This document shows positions 7,796-17,139 of a stretch of DNA of 64,000 bases, one piece after another. The position numbers and the translations under genes are program-made. Origin of the DNA: Bacteriovoracaceae bacterium UBA3083. Lineage in GTDB: Bacteria; Bdellovibrionota; Bacteriovoracia; Bacteriovoracales; Bacteriovoracaceae. The stretch is from positions 558,001-622,000 of the forward strand of contig DFBJ01000013.1 in the NCBI GenBank assembly GCA_002366565.1, written 5' to 3'. The notes under the pieces are model-generated. The model had not been told where the DNA came from. It saw nothing but the letters and a program-made list of their open reading frames with translations, and searched no databases. Every line of letters starts with the position of its first letter. Position 1 is the stretch's first letter.

Positions 7796-9115
7796 ATGTC
7801 AGAATCGTTTGAACTTATTAAAAATTTAGAATTTTGTGTCTTTGATTTAGAAACTACAGGTGGAAATCACAAGACAGATAAAATAATTGAGATTGGTCTA
7901 GTAAAGATTAAAAACTTTGAGGTTATTGCTGAAAAGAATTACTTAATTAAGCCTGAAATCAGAATCCCTGAATTTATTCAAAAGTTAACAAGCATCAAGG
8001 AAGAGGATGTTAAAGACTCTCCCATTATTGAAGATGTCATCGACGAAGTATTAGAATTTATGGGGGATACAATTCTTGTAGCACACAATACAAGTTTTGA
8101 TGTCCCATTTTTCAACTCTGTGCTCAAAAGACTCAATAGACCTACTCTCACAAATAAAAGTCTATGCACAAACTTAATGACCAAATATTTAATTCCAAAC
8201 TTAATGAATTCAAACCTGAATTACATGAGTAAGATTTTTGATATCAAACACAAAAAAGCACATAGGGCACTCGATGATGCCTTAGCAACAACAGAACTTC
8301 TTTTAATTTATTTAAAAATATATATTGATAAAGGTATTACAAAGGTAAATCACCTCTACTACCCTAGAGGAAGATACGAACTAGATAGGGCAAATTTTAA
8401 GGTCGAAGAAGATAGCCTTGAGGATATTAAGGCAAAATTTGATTCTCTTAAGAACCCACACATAGTCACAATAAAAGGTGAAAATGGTGTAATACTATTC
8501 GCACTCCCGTGTAACAATACTCCAGCAGAAAAAGCTCTTATTTATTCTAAGCTTGAATCTTTAGAGTGGAAGAACTTAACGATTAAACTTGTTGGTCCTT
8601 TTCTAGAGGCCTTAATAAACTATAATAGCCTATTCAATAAAGTAGATTCATCAGATAAAGGTGAGATTGCTCGTTTCCTATGGAAAGAACACCTGCCTAC
8701 AGAAAAGCCACCGCTCAAAGACGATATACGAGGCGAAAATATCCTTGGTACTAATTTTGGAGACTTTATTATTATTAATAATTTAGTACCAGAACAGTAT
8801 AATATTTATCCTACAAATGCACTTTCTCAAAAATCTGAATTAGTCTTTAGATTTCCTGGTCATAAAAAGAAGTTGATTCAATACATAAACTCTAAGGCCA
8901 GTAAAATTAGTAATAACAAACTGAAAAAGACTTTATTCAACCCACTATTTAAGCAGTTCTTGGATACTTATATTTTAAAAGAAAGTGAAAAGGGAACAAT
9001 GTTTTGCTTTAAAAAGAGTCTTCCTGCAAAGAACCAGGAAAAGTTCTTCAAAGAAATGGAAAACTTTATGAAAACGAACCCTAATCCGTGTTCATATCCA
9101 AAGTACTACATCTAA
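7796..9115 (+). CDS. DnaQ-fold (DEDDh) 3'-5' exonuclease with unknown C-terminal half
   Basis: 439 residues. Residues ~10-175 form an epsilon-type exonuclease: Exo I FDLETTGG, Exo II VAHNTSFDVPFF, Exo III HRALDDALATTELL, so all five acidic/His catalytic residues are present. The remaining ~260 residues have no family I recognise; DnaQ proteins fused to GIY-YIG (UvrC-like) domains exist, but the G-I-Y motif is not evident here. Likely roles are DNA repair or nucleic acid processing. It ends 4 nt into the convergent pseudo-kinase gene. A 10-bp palindrome CGAATGTTCG lies just upstream at 7774-7783. Confidence 0.8.
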   Translation: MSESFELIKNLEFCVFDLETTGGNHKTDKIIEIGLVKIKNFEVIAEKNYLIKPEIRIPEFIQKLTSIKEEDVKDSPIIEDVIDEVLEFMGDTILVAHNTSFDVPFFNSVLKRLNRPTLTNKSLCTNLMTKYLIPNLMNSNLNYMSKIFDIKHKKAHRALDDALATTELLLIYLKIYIDKGITKVNHLYYPRGRYELDRANFKVEEDSLEDIKAKFDSLKNPHIVTIKGENGVILFALPCNNTPAEKALIYSKLESLEWKNLTIKLVGPFLEALINYNSLFNKVDSSDKGEIARFLWKEHLPTEKPPLKDDIRGENILGTNFGDFIIINNLVPEQYNIYPTNALSQKSELVFRFPGHKKKLIQYINSKASKISNNKLKKTLFNPLFKQFLDTYILKESEKGTMFCFKKSLPAKNQEKFFKEMENFMKTNPNPCSYPKYYI

Positions 9116-10635
9116 TTATTTTTAATATTTTTAATAACTACGTCATTCTCTTCGCCTAAAATATCTAGCTCTAACAAGCTAATTAGGTGGAGAAGTAATT
9201 TTGACTTAGAGATTACATCATAAATTTTCATAAATGGATGAAAGCGAAGCTTAATCTCGTTTGACTCTTCAAGAACTTCAATTTTAATTTGATCAAAATC
9301 ACTTGATAAAAGTTTCTGGTGATGTCCAAGAGTAAATGCCTCACTCAAGATTAAGTAGAAGATCATTGAGGAAATACTATTGTTTAAATTTCTAGAAAAA
9401 GCATTTCTCTGTTTATAATCAAAAACCATCTTTAGGTTTGACTCAACCATTCTTGATCTTAGTAACTGTAAAGATTGATCTACAGAACTCTCTAAAGTAT
9501 CAAACTGAGAATGAGTCGGATCTAATCTAGAGAAGCCTAAGAAGACCTCAATTAGCTTCTTACACCTTCTCGCTCCCCTTTCCATATCACTGATCAGATT
9601 TTCGGAATCCTCTCCTATATCGTCTTCTAGCTTTAATAAAGTTAAAGCGGCCAATATTCCCGCTATAGGATTATTAAGTTCATGAGCAATGGAACCTGAA
9701 ATAATACCAAGTTCTTCAGAACTAATACTCAGCCCACTATCTCTAGAGCTCGACTCATCAGTCAAAAAGATATAAGAAAAGTAATCTCTTCCTTTAATTC
9801 GAATTGGAGTCTTTAAAACTTTATAAAATCTGTCTCCGCACTCAATAGTCTCTCCATCTTCTAACTTAAGACAGTCACTAGCGTATAGGCCCAGTGAAGA
9901 GAAAAGAGTGTTATGAATAACCAATTCACCTTTTAAAGAAATCAGGCAAGATGAATAACTTAAACTATTTAAAATGATTTCCCAGTCGCTTTTAGAGTAT
10001 TTCTCAAGCGTATCTTTTTCTCTTTTTTGATCCTGATAAATTATAAGTAGCCCTAATAGTAGCTTTAACTCTTCATTCAACTCGATTCCACTATTAAAAC
10101 AGTAAAAGAGTCCAGACTCTTTGGAGTGAGTTCTTAAAATATATTGATAATTTAAAAAGTTTCTCTCTACTAGAAGATCTTCAGTAGTTTCTATTTTAAT
10201 ATTCAACTCGAAGAACTCAACTAAAAATAAATTTAATTTTTCTCTCTCTGTTGCTTCAAAGATATCACCCCATGAAGACAAGAAACCAAGAAAGTCATTT
10301 AGTGGGAAGTCTCCATTACTTGTAAGCTTTGTCTTAAAGAAAGAATTAAATAGCTCTTTCTCACTCTCACTCATAAAGAGCCATTTTTCCTGGACAAGAG
10401 ACTCTTCGATAAGATTTAAAACATTAGTTAAATATTTTTCTGAAAATTCAGGTATTACAATCGTTCTATCACCACATGATTTATCACCAGTGACAATTTG
10501 CCACCCTTCAAAGTGAGGTATTTCTTTTGTAGATATTGATAAATCTGATTGCTTACTTTCTTCCCAACCAAGCTTAGAAAAAATATTAATAAGCTCGAAA
10601 TCATCTATGTGTGATGTATATGTTTTCAAGCTCAC
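9112..10635 (-). CDS. Histidine-kinase-like protein with degenerate ATPase domain
   Basis: 507 residues, predicted soluble. The H-box is textbook (GSIAHELNNPIAGILAA) within a HisKA-like pair of helices followed by GARRCKKLIEVFLGFSRLD. The ATP-binding part that should follow lacks the N-box asparagine (the equivalent helix is SSMIFYLILSEAF) and no D-x-G-x-G or G2 box is seen. The N-terminal ~300 residues resemble no sensor domain I can name, apart from a possible PAS-like stretch. It may be a phosphotransfer or scaffolding protein. Its ATG overlaps the xseA stop by 4 nt, so the two are translationally coupled. Confidence 0.65.
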   Translation of the reverse strand: MSLKTYTSHIDDFELINIFSKLGWEESKQSDLSISTKEIPHFEGWQIVTGDKSCGDRTIVIPEFSEKYLTNVLNLIEESLVQEKWLFMSESEKELFNSFFKTKLTSNGDFPLNDFLGFLSSWGDIFEATEREKLNLFLVEFFELNIKIETTEDLLVERNFLNYQYILRTHSKESGLFYCFNSGIELNEELKLLLGLLIIYQDQKREKDTLEKYSKSDWEIILNSLSYSSCLISLKGELVIHNTLFSSLGLYASDCLKLEDGETIECGDRFYKVLKTPIRIKGRDYFSYIFLTDESSSRDSGLSISSEELGIISGSIAHELNNPIAGILAALTLLKLEDDIGEDSENLISDMERGARRCKKLIEVFLGFSRLDPTHSQFDTLESSVDQSLQLLRSRMVESNLKMVFDYKQRNAFSRNLNNSISSMIFYLILSEAFTLGHHQKLLSSDFDQIKIEVLEESNEIKLRFHPFMKIYDVISKSKLLLHLISLLELDILGEENDVVIKNIKNN

Positions 10636-11921
10636 ACTTTACTCACTTTATTTTTACCATCACTAAACTGAATATCTAACTCCGTACCAGTAGGAAGTTT
10701 TTCAAAATCTTCAGAACTTCCGACGACGTGTCCATCAACATCTGTAACATAACTATATCCCCTCTCGAGGACATTACTTGGATTTAGAGCGTTTAATAGC
10801 TCTATTGATTTAGAAACGCGATGCTCTCTATCTTTTAGAGTTTTCTCTAAACTTAGTTTCATTCTTTTTAAATTATCATCAATTCTAAACCAATGATCAT
10901 GCAAACCAATTAATTCGACATCTCTTTTTTCTAAAGAACACTTTTCTAATCTATATTTATAATCTTGATAAAGCTTATTTACTCGTGCCAATAGTGCTTC
11001 AGGACGTAACGAAGCAACTCTATCTTTACGGCTATAGATAATATTTTTTGCACTATTATTTAAATGCCTTTTAATATTCTTTAATTTGGAAAGTATTTGC
11101 GTTTGCCCCTCACTCAATATTTGAGCAGCAGCAGAAGGAGTTTCACAACGAAGGTCACTTACAAAATCAGAAATTGAGTAATCAACCTGATGACCGACAG
11201 CAGAAATGACAGGAATAGGACAATTAAAAATGTCCCATGCTAATGCCTCGTCATTAAAGGCCCATAGATCTTCAAGACTTCCTCCCCCGCGGGTTAAGAC
11301 AATAACGTCGACACTGTTGGCAGGGTTATCCAAAGAAAACTTTATAGTATTAAAAAGAGACCTTCTTATTGATCTAGCAGCTCCGTCCCCTTGAACTAGA
11401 GTCGGAACAACTACTATATCAGTCCAAAGCGCCCTTCTTTTCATGATATTTAAAAAGTCTTGAAGAGCGGCTCCTCTAAGTGCTGTTATCACAGCAATCT
11501 TTTTAGGTAGCTTTGGTATCTTTGATTTTGAATCTAAATCAAATAGACCTTCACCTGCCAATTTCTTCTTTAGTTTTTCAAATTCAGCTAGAAGATCACC
11601 ACCTGTACTCGCCTTTGTAATTCTCTTCGCAATTAACTGAAAAGAACCACGTTTTGCGTAAACACCGATACTTCCAATACACTGAACTTTATCACCATCT
11701 TTCAATTGTTTTATTTCAGGATTTCTCATGGCATCCATTTTAAATAAACAAGCTGATAGTGAAGAGTTACGATCAGAGAGAGTAAAGTAATAGTGACCTG
11801 AAGAAGATAGAGAAAGGTTTGTCACCTCACCTTCAATTGAGACACTACGAAACTGTCCCTCAAGAAGACCCTTAACCTTACCTACTAGTGCTGAAACTGA
11901 ATCATATTGAATATTACTCAT
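10632..11921 (-). CDS. xseA: Exodeoxyribonuclease VII large subunit
   Basis: 429 residues. The N-terminal OB-fold region is clear (VKGLLEGQFRSVSIEGEVTNLSLSSSGHYYFTL), followed by the catalytic region with the family patterns KIAVITALRGAALQDFL, RGGGSLEDLWAFNDE, ISAVGHQVDYSISDFV and CETPSAAAQ, then the long coiled-coil. ExoVII degrades single-stranded DNA in both directions as a complex with XseB. No xseB is visible nearby. The typical G-A of this motif (TSPTGAA) reads TALRGAA here, within normal variation. Confidence 0.94.
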   Translation of the reverse strand: MSNIQYDSVSALVGKVKGLLEGQFRSVSIEGEVTNLSLSSSGHYYFTLSDRNSSLSACLFKMDAMRNPEIKQLKDGDKVQCIGSIGVYAKRGSFQLIAKRITKASTGGDLLAEFEKLKKKLAGEGLFDLDSKSKIPKLPKKIAVITALRGAALQDFLNIMKRRALWTDIVVVPTLVQGDGAARSIRRSLFNTIKFSLDNPANSVDVIVLTRGGGSLEDLWAFNDEALAWDIFNCPIPVISAVGHQVDYSISDFVSDLRCETPSAAAQILSEGQTQILSKLKNIKRHLNNSAKNIIYSRKDRVASLRPEALLARVNKLYQDYKYRLEKCSLEKRDVELIGLHDHWFRIDDNLKRMKLSLEKTLKDREHRVSKSIELLNALNPSNVLERGYSYVTDVDGHVVGSSEDFEKLPTGTELDIQFSDGKNKVSKV

Positions 11922-11965
11922 TTGAAAATATTATCAATTTCGAGGCGATATGCAAATTTTAAAGA

Positions 11966-11998
11966 AGTTAAAAGTGCCGATAAGGAAAATCGGCACTT
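11966..11998 (-). terminator. Rho-independent terminator of the ftsE-ftsX-envC-ctp operon
   Basis: On the minus strand a perfect 10-bp stem AAGTGCCGAT/ATCGGCACTT (11989-11998 with 11972-11981) with a 7-nt loop is followed by TTTTAAC. It lies 12 nt after the ctp stop. Confidence 0.85.
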
Positions 11999-12010
11999 AG
12001 GTCTATTTAA

Positions 12011-13423
12011 TTATTTATTCATTTTTTTGAAAAGATCAAATGAACGAATATAGTTTACAGCTTGTAACACCTGATAATCCTCATTTGGATTATATTTAAT
12101 CATCCATCTATTCTTATGGCTTTCTTTTTTATCTTTCTTAAGCTTTTCAAGTTTTTTCATTCTTGCTTTTCTATCTTCTTTTTCTTTTTGAATACGAAGA
12201 CTTTTCTCTTCTTTCGTTTCGATTGTAGCAGTTAAATGATTCTTAAGGTCAGACTCTCTAATGTAATCTTGCTCTTTTCTGTTCTCAGTAACCCAGTTTG
12301 CCTCTACTTCATCAACAAATACATCAGGAACGATTCCTACTGCCTGAATTTTTCTACCTTTTGGAGTCATGTACTGTGCAATTGTAAGCTTTACACCTTT
12401 TTCATCATCTATCTTTGCGACTGTCTGAACAGAACCTTTACCAAAAGATTGTGATCCCATGATAATTCCACGCTTCATATCTTGAATTGCTCCTGCAACA
12501 ATCTCACTGGCCGAAGCTGAAGAAGAGTTTATCAGAACAACAAGAGGAACATCCAACTCCTTAAATCCAGACTTTTTAACGTATCTAATTTCTTTATTCT
12601 TTGGATCTCTTCCTTCTGTACTAACAACAATTCCATCTTTCAAAAAAATTGATGAAACATCAACAGCTTCATCTAGAAGACCACCTGGGTTAGATCGTAA
12701 ATCAAGAATGATTCCTTTTAAACCACCATTTTTCTTTGTTTTCTTTCTTATATTCTTAAGAGCATCAATTATTCCTTCAGCAGATCTTTTTTGAAATTGT
12801 TTTAATCTTACGAAAGCATAATTTTGTCTAACTACATCATATTTTACAGGTTTAATTTTTATAACCTGTCGAGTTAGGACAAAGTTCTTTACGCCTTCAA
12901 CTCCTTCCCTAACAACTCCAATTGTAATTTTATCTCCATTTTTACCTCTCATTTTATCTACGGCTTCCTCTAAAGTTACACCTATCGTAGATTCATGATT
13001 AATTTCAACAATACGATCACCAGGAAGAATTCCGGCTTTAAATGCAGGAGAATCTTCAATCGGAGTTACCACAATTAAGTGTCCACTCTTTTGAGTTACT
13101 TCTAGCCCTAATCCACCAAACTCTCCCTGAGTCTCCTCTTGCATCTTAGCGAATACTTCCTTATTTAAGAAAGCTGAATGAGGATCAAGTGTATTCATCA
13201 TTCCCTTGATAGCTCCTTGAATAAGCTTATCAGTATCAACATTTCTATAGTATTGAGACTCAACAAGGAAAAGTACTTTATTAAAGAGCTCTAATTTTTC
13301 AAATCTAGATTTTGTAACTGCTAAAACTTTTTCAGTTCCAACAAAGCCCATTAAAAGACCGCCAACAGAAAGAGACATACATAGAGCAATAGCTTTAAAG
13401 CTTCGAGCACCCTTTATTTTCAT
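12011..13423 (-). CDS. ctpA: C-terminal processing peptidase (S41 family)
   Basis: 470 residues. An N-terminal signal/anchor segment (AIALCMSLSVGGLLMGFVG) is followed by a PDZ domain (GGLGLEVTQKSGHLIVVTPIEDSP; GILPGDRIVEIN) and the S41 core: LRSNPGGLLDEAV, the nucleophile serine in NSSSASASEIVAGA, and the general-base lysine in GSQSFGKGSVQTV. The C-terminal tail is very rich in Lys and Glu. Periplasmic Ctp proteases trim peptidoglycan hydrolases or other envelope proteins. It is last in the ftsE-ftsX-envC operon, 14 nt after envC, which suggests it processes cell-separation factors. Confidence 0.93.
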   Translation of the reverse strand: MKIKGARSFKAIALCMSLSVGGLLMGFVGTEKVLAVTKSRFEKLELFNKVLFLVESQYYRNVDTDKLIQGAIKGMMNTLDPHSAFLNKEVFAKMQEETQGEFGGLGLEVTQKSGHLIVVTPIEDSPAFKAGILPGDRIVEINHESTIGVTLEEAVDKMRGKNGDKITIGVVREGVEGVKNFVLTRQVIKIKPVKYDVVRQNYAFVRLKQFQKRSAEGIIDALKNIRKKTKKNGGLKGIILDLRSNPGGLLDEAVDVSSIFLKDGIVVSTEGRDPKNKEIRYVKKSGFKELDVPLVVLINSSSASASEIVAGAIQDMKRGIIMGSQSFGKGSVQTVAKIDDEKGVKLTIAQYMTPKGRKIQAVGIVPDVFVDEVEANWVTENRKEQDYIRESDLKNHLTATIETKEEKSLRIQKEKEDRKARMKKLEKLKKDKKESHKNRWMIKYNPNEDYQVLQAVNYIRSFDLFKKMNK

Positions 13424-13437
13424 AGTTATTCCTTAAA

Positions 13438-14502
13438 TTATATATTTACATTATTTAGATTATTTTTAGCTAAGAAGTTATCATCCATTAATAGTGCTGT
13501 ATTTTGAGCTATATTCTTCTTACGTACTTCAAAGTAAAGCTTAGATAGCTCACGAGATTTATTATTAACGAGAGTGTAACCTACAATTTCACCAGCGGAA
13601 ACACTTTGCCCCTTCTTAACTTTAGTTTTAAGCTGTCCTAGATAAATTGATCTCGTCTGATTTCCATGCTCAATCATAATAACATTACCATAGTTAGATA
13701 GAGACCCTATGAACGAAACTTTACCTTTTATAGTGTTTTTAATTGGCTGTCTCTTTCTAAATTTGAAATTGATTCCTTTCTTTCCATACTCCACTCCTAC
13801 ATATGAATCAATTGGAGATGAAAACTTATACCCTACGAGCAAAGGCTTTTTATTTTTCTTCTTTTTACTTTTTCTATACTGAATCTTTGACTTTAATGAC
13901 GATATTTCAGCAGTAAGGTTAGCCTTCTTTTTTTCGACCTGAACATATTGAGTTGCATATTCTTTCTTTTGGTTTTCTAGATCTGTTATTACAGAAAGTA
14001 ACTCTCTTTCATTGTCTTCAAGACCATTGAAGTTATCTTTAATCTCTTTATATTGAATTTGCTTAAGCTCCAGTACTTGCTCAATAGACTTAAGTTTCAC
14101 TATTTTTTTTGACAATACTTTTGCCATCATTTTATTCGCTAACAAATCAGCACTTGTCTCTTCATCATTTAAAGAGTTTGCAACAACTGATCCTAAGAGA
14201 TTTTTAACTCTTGCTTTTTCTTCCCTAACTATTTCAATATACTTTTCAATTTTTTCGGTATTTTTATAAATTTGATTTTCGATTCTTCTTTTTGACTCTA
14301 AAACTTGAATATAATCTTTATTCTTGAAGCTTAAGTTCTTTTCTAATGAAATGATTCGACTATTGAGTTTTTTTAAGACTCTTTCTTGTGATCTTAAGTT
14401 TTTTCTAAGGTCTGAAATGGTTACATTTTTTGCAGCGAAACCTTTAGCACAGCTGAATAATAATATTAATAAAAATAATAACTTCGGTATTATTCGTGCC
14501 AC
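13438..14502 (-). CDS. envC: EnvC-like murein hydrolase activator (degenerate LytM domain)
   Basis: 354 residues: signal peptide (LLFLLILLFSCAKGFAA), a long coiled-coil (about residues 25-205), and a C-terminal M23/LytM-type domain with the patterns GKVSFIGSLSNYGNVIMIEHG and VKKGQSVSAGEIVGYT. The zinc ligands of active LytM enzymes are missing: the usual H-x-G-x-D position reads INFKFRK and the H-x-H position reads RSIYLG. That is the hallmark of EnvC/NlpD regulators, which activate amidases instead of cutting murein. Its first codons overlap the end of ftsX by 13 nt, matching the known FtsEX-EnvC partnership. Confidence 0.88.
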   Translation of the reverse strand: MARIIPKLLFLLILLFSCAKGFAAKNVTISDLRKNLRSQERVLKKLNSRIISLEKNLSFKNKDYIQVLESKRRIENQIYKNTEKIEKYIEIVREEKARVKNLLGSVVANSLNDEETSADLLANKMMAKVLSKKIVKLKSIEQVLELKQIQYKEIKDNFNGLEDNERELLSVITDLENQKKEYATQYVQVEKKKANLTAEISSLKSKIQYRKSKKKKNKKPLLVGYKFSSPIDSYVGVEYGKKGINFKFRKRQPIKNTIKGKVSFIGSLSNYGNVIMIEHGNQTRSIYLGQLKTKVKKGQSVSAGEIVGYTLVNNKSRELSKLYFEVRKKNIAQNTALLMDDNFLAKNNLNNVNI

Positions 14503-15281
14503 TGTAAATTCCTTAGCTGAATAGCGGAAAGAAGTGTTACAAGAACGATTCCTGTAACTAAACCATAAGTATTAATATCACCAAATGCAAAAGTCAGGGC
14601 CGCACAAAAAGAAAGAAATCCAGTCATTCCGGCCAGCATAACTTTTAGTCCTACTTTATTTCTTCTTTGAAATTTTTCAATAAGGTATGAACTCTGTTGT
14701 ACTTTTGTTGAAAACACTATTGCTATAAGTCCCCATATAATGAAACTAGCAAGGCTAACAACAGTAATCCCCCATTCTTTAAATTGAGAAAATAGTTGAT
14801 TTTTAATTTGTTCTGCTTTTGAGATTGCTTTAACTGCTCCAAGAGTTAGTTTCGAAGACCCAACAAGTCTCACTAAGTAATCTCTGATAAGATTTTGACT
14901 TCTTTCTTGCAGGTTTTTATCCATTATAACTTTTAATCCAGCATAATCTAAATCCATACTTTCAATTTTCATATCTAAGTCTAAATTTGATAGAACTTTA
15001 GTTACCTGACTTTGAATATCACTTTCACCAAGTAATTCAACTCTACTGACACCAGGAAGCTCTGTTAATTTTCTAGAGATTCTTTTGTGGTTCTCTGCTC
15101 CTGATATTAATGCATGAAAGTAAGGACCAGAAGTATAGTTAGTAGTTTCATTAAATACACTCTTTTCAAGACTTGAGAAATTTAATGCTCCAACTAGTAA
15201 AATTAATGATGTAACTGTAAACAGCCCACCCCATACAGGATTATTTTTAATATTTTGAAAAAAGTTATTTAAATAAAACAT
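14490..15281 (-). CDS. ftsX: Cell division protein FtsX
   Basis: 263 residues with four predicted membrane spans: one after the N-terminus (VWGGLFTVTSLILLVGA), a periplasmic loop of ~140 residues with the R-x-L-x-x-L-P-G-V motif (ISRKLTELPGVSRVEL), and three C-terminal spans (VVSLASFIIWGLIAIVF; VMLAGMTGFLSFCAALTFA; GLVTGIVLVTLLSAIQL). FtsX couples ATP hydrolysis by FtsE to EnvC activation. It overlaps ftsE by 13 nt and envC by 13 nt. Confidence 0.92.
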   Translation of the reverse strand: MFYLNNFFQNIKNNPVWGGLFTVTSLILLVGALNFSSLEKSVFNETTNYTSGPYFHALISGAENHKRISRKLTELPGVSRVELLGESDIQSQVTKVLSNLDLDMKIESMDLDYAGLKVIMDKNLQERSQNLIRDYLVRLVGSSKLTLGAVKAISKAEQIKNQLFSQFKEWGITVVSLASFIIWGLIAIVFSTKVQQSSYLIEKFQRRNKVGLKVMLAGMTGFLSFCAALTFAFGDINTYGLVTGIVLVTLLSAIQLRNLQWHE

Positions 15282-15973
15282 GCATGCCCCGAATAAACTA
15301 ACTTACCTCCGTCTAAGTGGACGATTCTCCCAGAGAATTGTTTTACCAATTCTTTATTATGAGAGGCCCAAATAACTGTAAGTTTTCTTTTTATGTTATA
15401 TAGATTTAATATATCAAATATTTTACGAGCACTTTCAGAGTCTAAAGAGCTAGTAGGCTCATCACATATAATAATGTCAGGTCTTGAAAGTAGAGCTCTA
15501 ATGATTGCAATCTTTTGCTTAAGACCACCGTTAGCATTTTTCATTTTAATGTCTAGTCTATCAGTAATACCTACTATTCGAGCAAGTTCCATAATATCTT
15601 TATCAAACTCTTTTCTTGAATTATAAAATTTTGGGTCATAACAAAAATTTAAATTATCTCTACATGTCAGGTTGCCTAAAACCCTTAAGTCTTGAAAAAC
15701 TTGAGATATAAAGATAGTTGAATCAGGTCTTTTAACTCTTCCACTATCAGGCTCAATATCACCTGCAAGAACTTTTAAAAGAGTTGTTTTACCAGCACCA
15801 GATACGCCCGTTATAAAAACAATTTCTCCTCTTTCAACTGAGAATTGAACATGACTTAGTCCTACAGTTGATCCAAATTTTACTGAAACATCTTCTAGAT
15901 AAAAGAGATTTTTTGAAGTGTAGTTAGAGCGATTTTGTGAAGTTTGCGTTCTATTAAACGAAGTGTTGATCAT
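15269..15973 (-). CDS. ftsE: Cell division ATP-binding protein FtsE
   Basis: 234 residues, slightly longer than usual because of an N-terminal extension of ~20 residues rich in Asn, Thr and Ser. Walker A is GVSGAGKTTLL, Walker B is DIIICDEPTSSLD, and the switch His is in VIWASHNKELV. The ABC signature, normally LSGGE, reads ANGGLKQK, so its serine is replaced by asparagine. Identity as FtsE rests on the ftsX and envC neighbours; LolD-type transporters look alike. A good ribosome site (AAGGAAAGG) precedes the ATG. Confidence 0.92.
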   Translation of the reverse strand: MINTSFNRTQTSQNRSNYTSKNLFYLEDVSVKFGSTVGLSHVQFSVERGEIVFITGVSGAGKTTLLKVLAGDIEPDSGRVKRPDSTIFISQVFQDLRVLGNLTCRDNLNFCYDPKFYNSRKEFDKDIMELARIVGITDRLDIKMKNANGGLKQKIAIIRALLSRPDIIICDEPTSSLDSESARKIFDILNLYNIKRKLTVIWASHNKELVKQFSGRIVHLDGGKLVYSGHACFI

Positions 15974-16275
15974 CCTGACCTTTCCTTAAAGTTTTACTAT
16001 TCAAATCATCCTAATTTGAAGCCGTATTATCTTCTACAGCTCTTATATTCTACCCAATTGCGGGATTTTAGTAAAGAAAACCATTAGAATTGATGAAAAA
16101 TTGAAATATTTTCTAGAGTAAATCCTCTATTTTACATCACTCAAGTGACTGATAAAAAAGATCAGTTACATATTGGCCCCAGTGCGCTCCGGGTCAAAAC
16201 ATAAAACTGACAGACAAAAAGTTGAGCCCTCATTCTCTCCATGATAGAAATTAGTATAACTTTGAAGGAGAAATT
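15974..16275. other. Divergent intergenic region with two tandem hairpins
   Basis: 302 nt between ftsE and the unknown gene at 16276. Besides the ftsE promoter candidate it holds two adjacent inverted repeats: GTGACTGAT/ATCAGTTAC (16145-16153 with 16161-16169, one mismatch, A-rich loop) and TTGGCCC/GGGTCAA (16173-16179 with 16191-16197, one G-U pair). Neither is followed by a T run on either strand, so they do not look like terminators. A ribosome site GAAGGAG precedes 16276. Confidence 0.5.
16047..16075 (-). promoter_or_regulatory. Candidate sigma70-type promoter of the ftsE operon
   Basis: On the minus strand TTTACT (16070-16075) and TAGAAT (16047-16052) are separated by 17 nt, about 75 nt upstream of the ftsE start. 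Confidence 0.4.
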
Positions 16276-17139
16276 ATGGGAATTCAAGCTTGGGAAATAG
16301 AAAAGGATTTAATTCTTTCTACAAGAATTAAAAATTATTCTAATAATTTTAAATCACTTGGTTACTACGATCTAGTCTATGTCGAAGTTGATGAAAATGA
16401 TAAACCAATCATAAATTCAGATAATAGAACGTTCAGCGCGTTTACTTCCAAAGAGCTCGCGCTTAGAAGTAAGTCCCCTCTAGAGCTAGAAGATATTATT
16501 AGCAATAATATCGAACTTACGGCTAAACCAATCAACCTAAAGTCTTTCATGATTGGTGATTTAACTTTTTCATTATCTAATGATAAAGAAGTTCGTTTTA
16601 TTAAAATAAACCCAATCTGCTTTAAAGAATCTGACTCTACAGTTTTACTTCACGAAGAAGTTTTAATCATTCCTATTAAGGATAAGTTAACTTCTAAATA
16701 TATTCTAACATCAAGAGATGAATCAATCGCACTTCTTGCTATAAAGCCCAATGATGAAAAACGTATGGGAATGGAATTAGTTTTTTATTGTCTAACACCT
16801 AAAAGCTTTCCTGAAGACTTAGAAGAAAAAGAGAAATCTCTTAACAAGAGAATTGAAGAACTCTCTTTTTATAGTTCAAGAGTTCCTATAAAAAAAGGAA
16901 GTAGCTCAATCCTTTGTGTAATTTTAAATCTAGAAAATTCTATGGAAGAGACTGCTTTCATTAGAAACTACAAAACTATGGATAAGCATAGTGATGTAAT
17001 ATTTGTGACGAGTGACCTTAAAATTAAAACAGGTGATTTAGAAACTATTCCTTACGATGGAGAGAGTATTGATACTGTATTTATGCCTATCATAAACTGG
17101 CAAAATAAAAGTATCACTACTCATTCACATATTAACTAG
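16276..17139 (+). CDS. Conserved-looking protein of unknown function
   Basis: 287 residues, not recognised. No signal peptide or membrane segment is seen, so it is predicted cytoplasmic. The sequence mixes beta-type stretches (YYDLVYVEVDE, VRFIKINPICF, LIIPIKD, LLAIKPND) with a charged helix near residues 180-200 (EDLEEKEKSLNKRIEEL). A good ribosome site (GAAGGAG, 8 nt before the ATG) supports the start. It converges with the HD gene, overlapping by 8 nt. Confidence 0.6.
   Translation: MGIQAWEIEKDLILSTRIKNYSNNFKSLGYYDLVYVEVDENDKPIINSDNRTFSAFTSKELALRSKSPLELEDIISNNIELTAKPINLKSFMIGDLTFSLSNDKEVRFIKINPICFKESDSTVLLHEEVLIIPIKDKLTSKYILTSRDESIALLAIKPNDEKRMGMELVFYCLTPKSFPEDLEEKEKSLNKRIEELSFYSSRVPIKKGSSSILCVILNLENSMEETAFIRNYKTMDKHSDVIFVTSDLKIKTGDLETIPYDGESIDTVFMPIINWQNKSITTHSHIN

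Noticed and set aside
11974..11984. GCCGATAA, identical to a sigma28 -10 element
   Set aside because: It is part of the perfect stem of the ctp operon terminator, no TAAA element lies 15 nt upstream, and no gene starts downstream on that strand.
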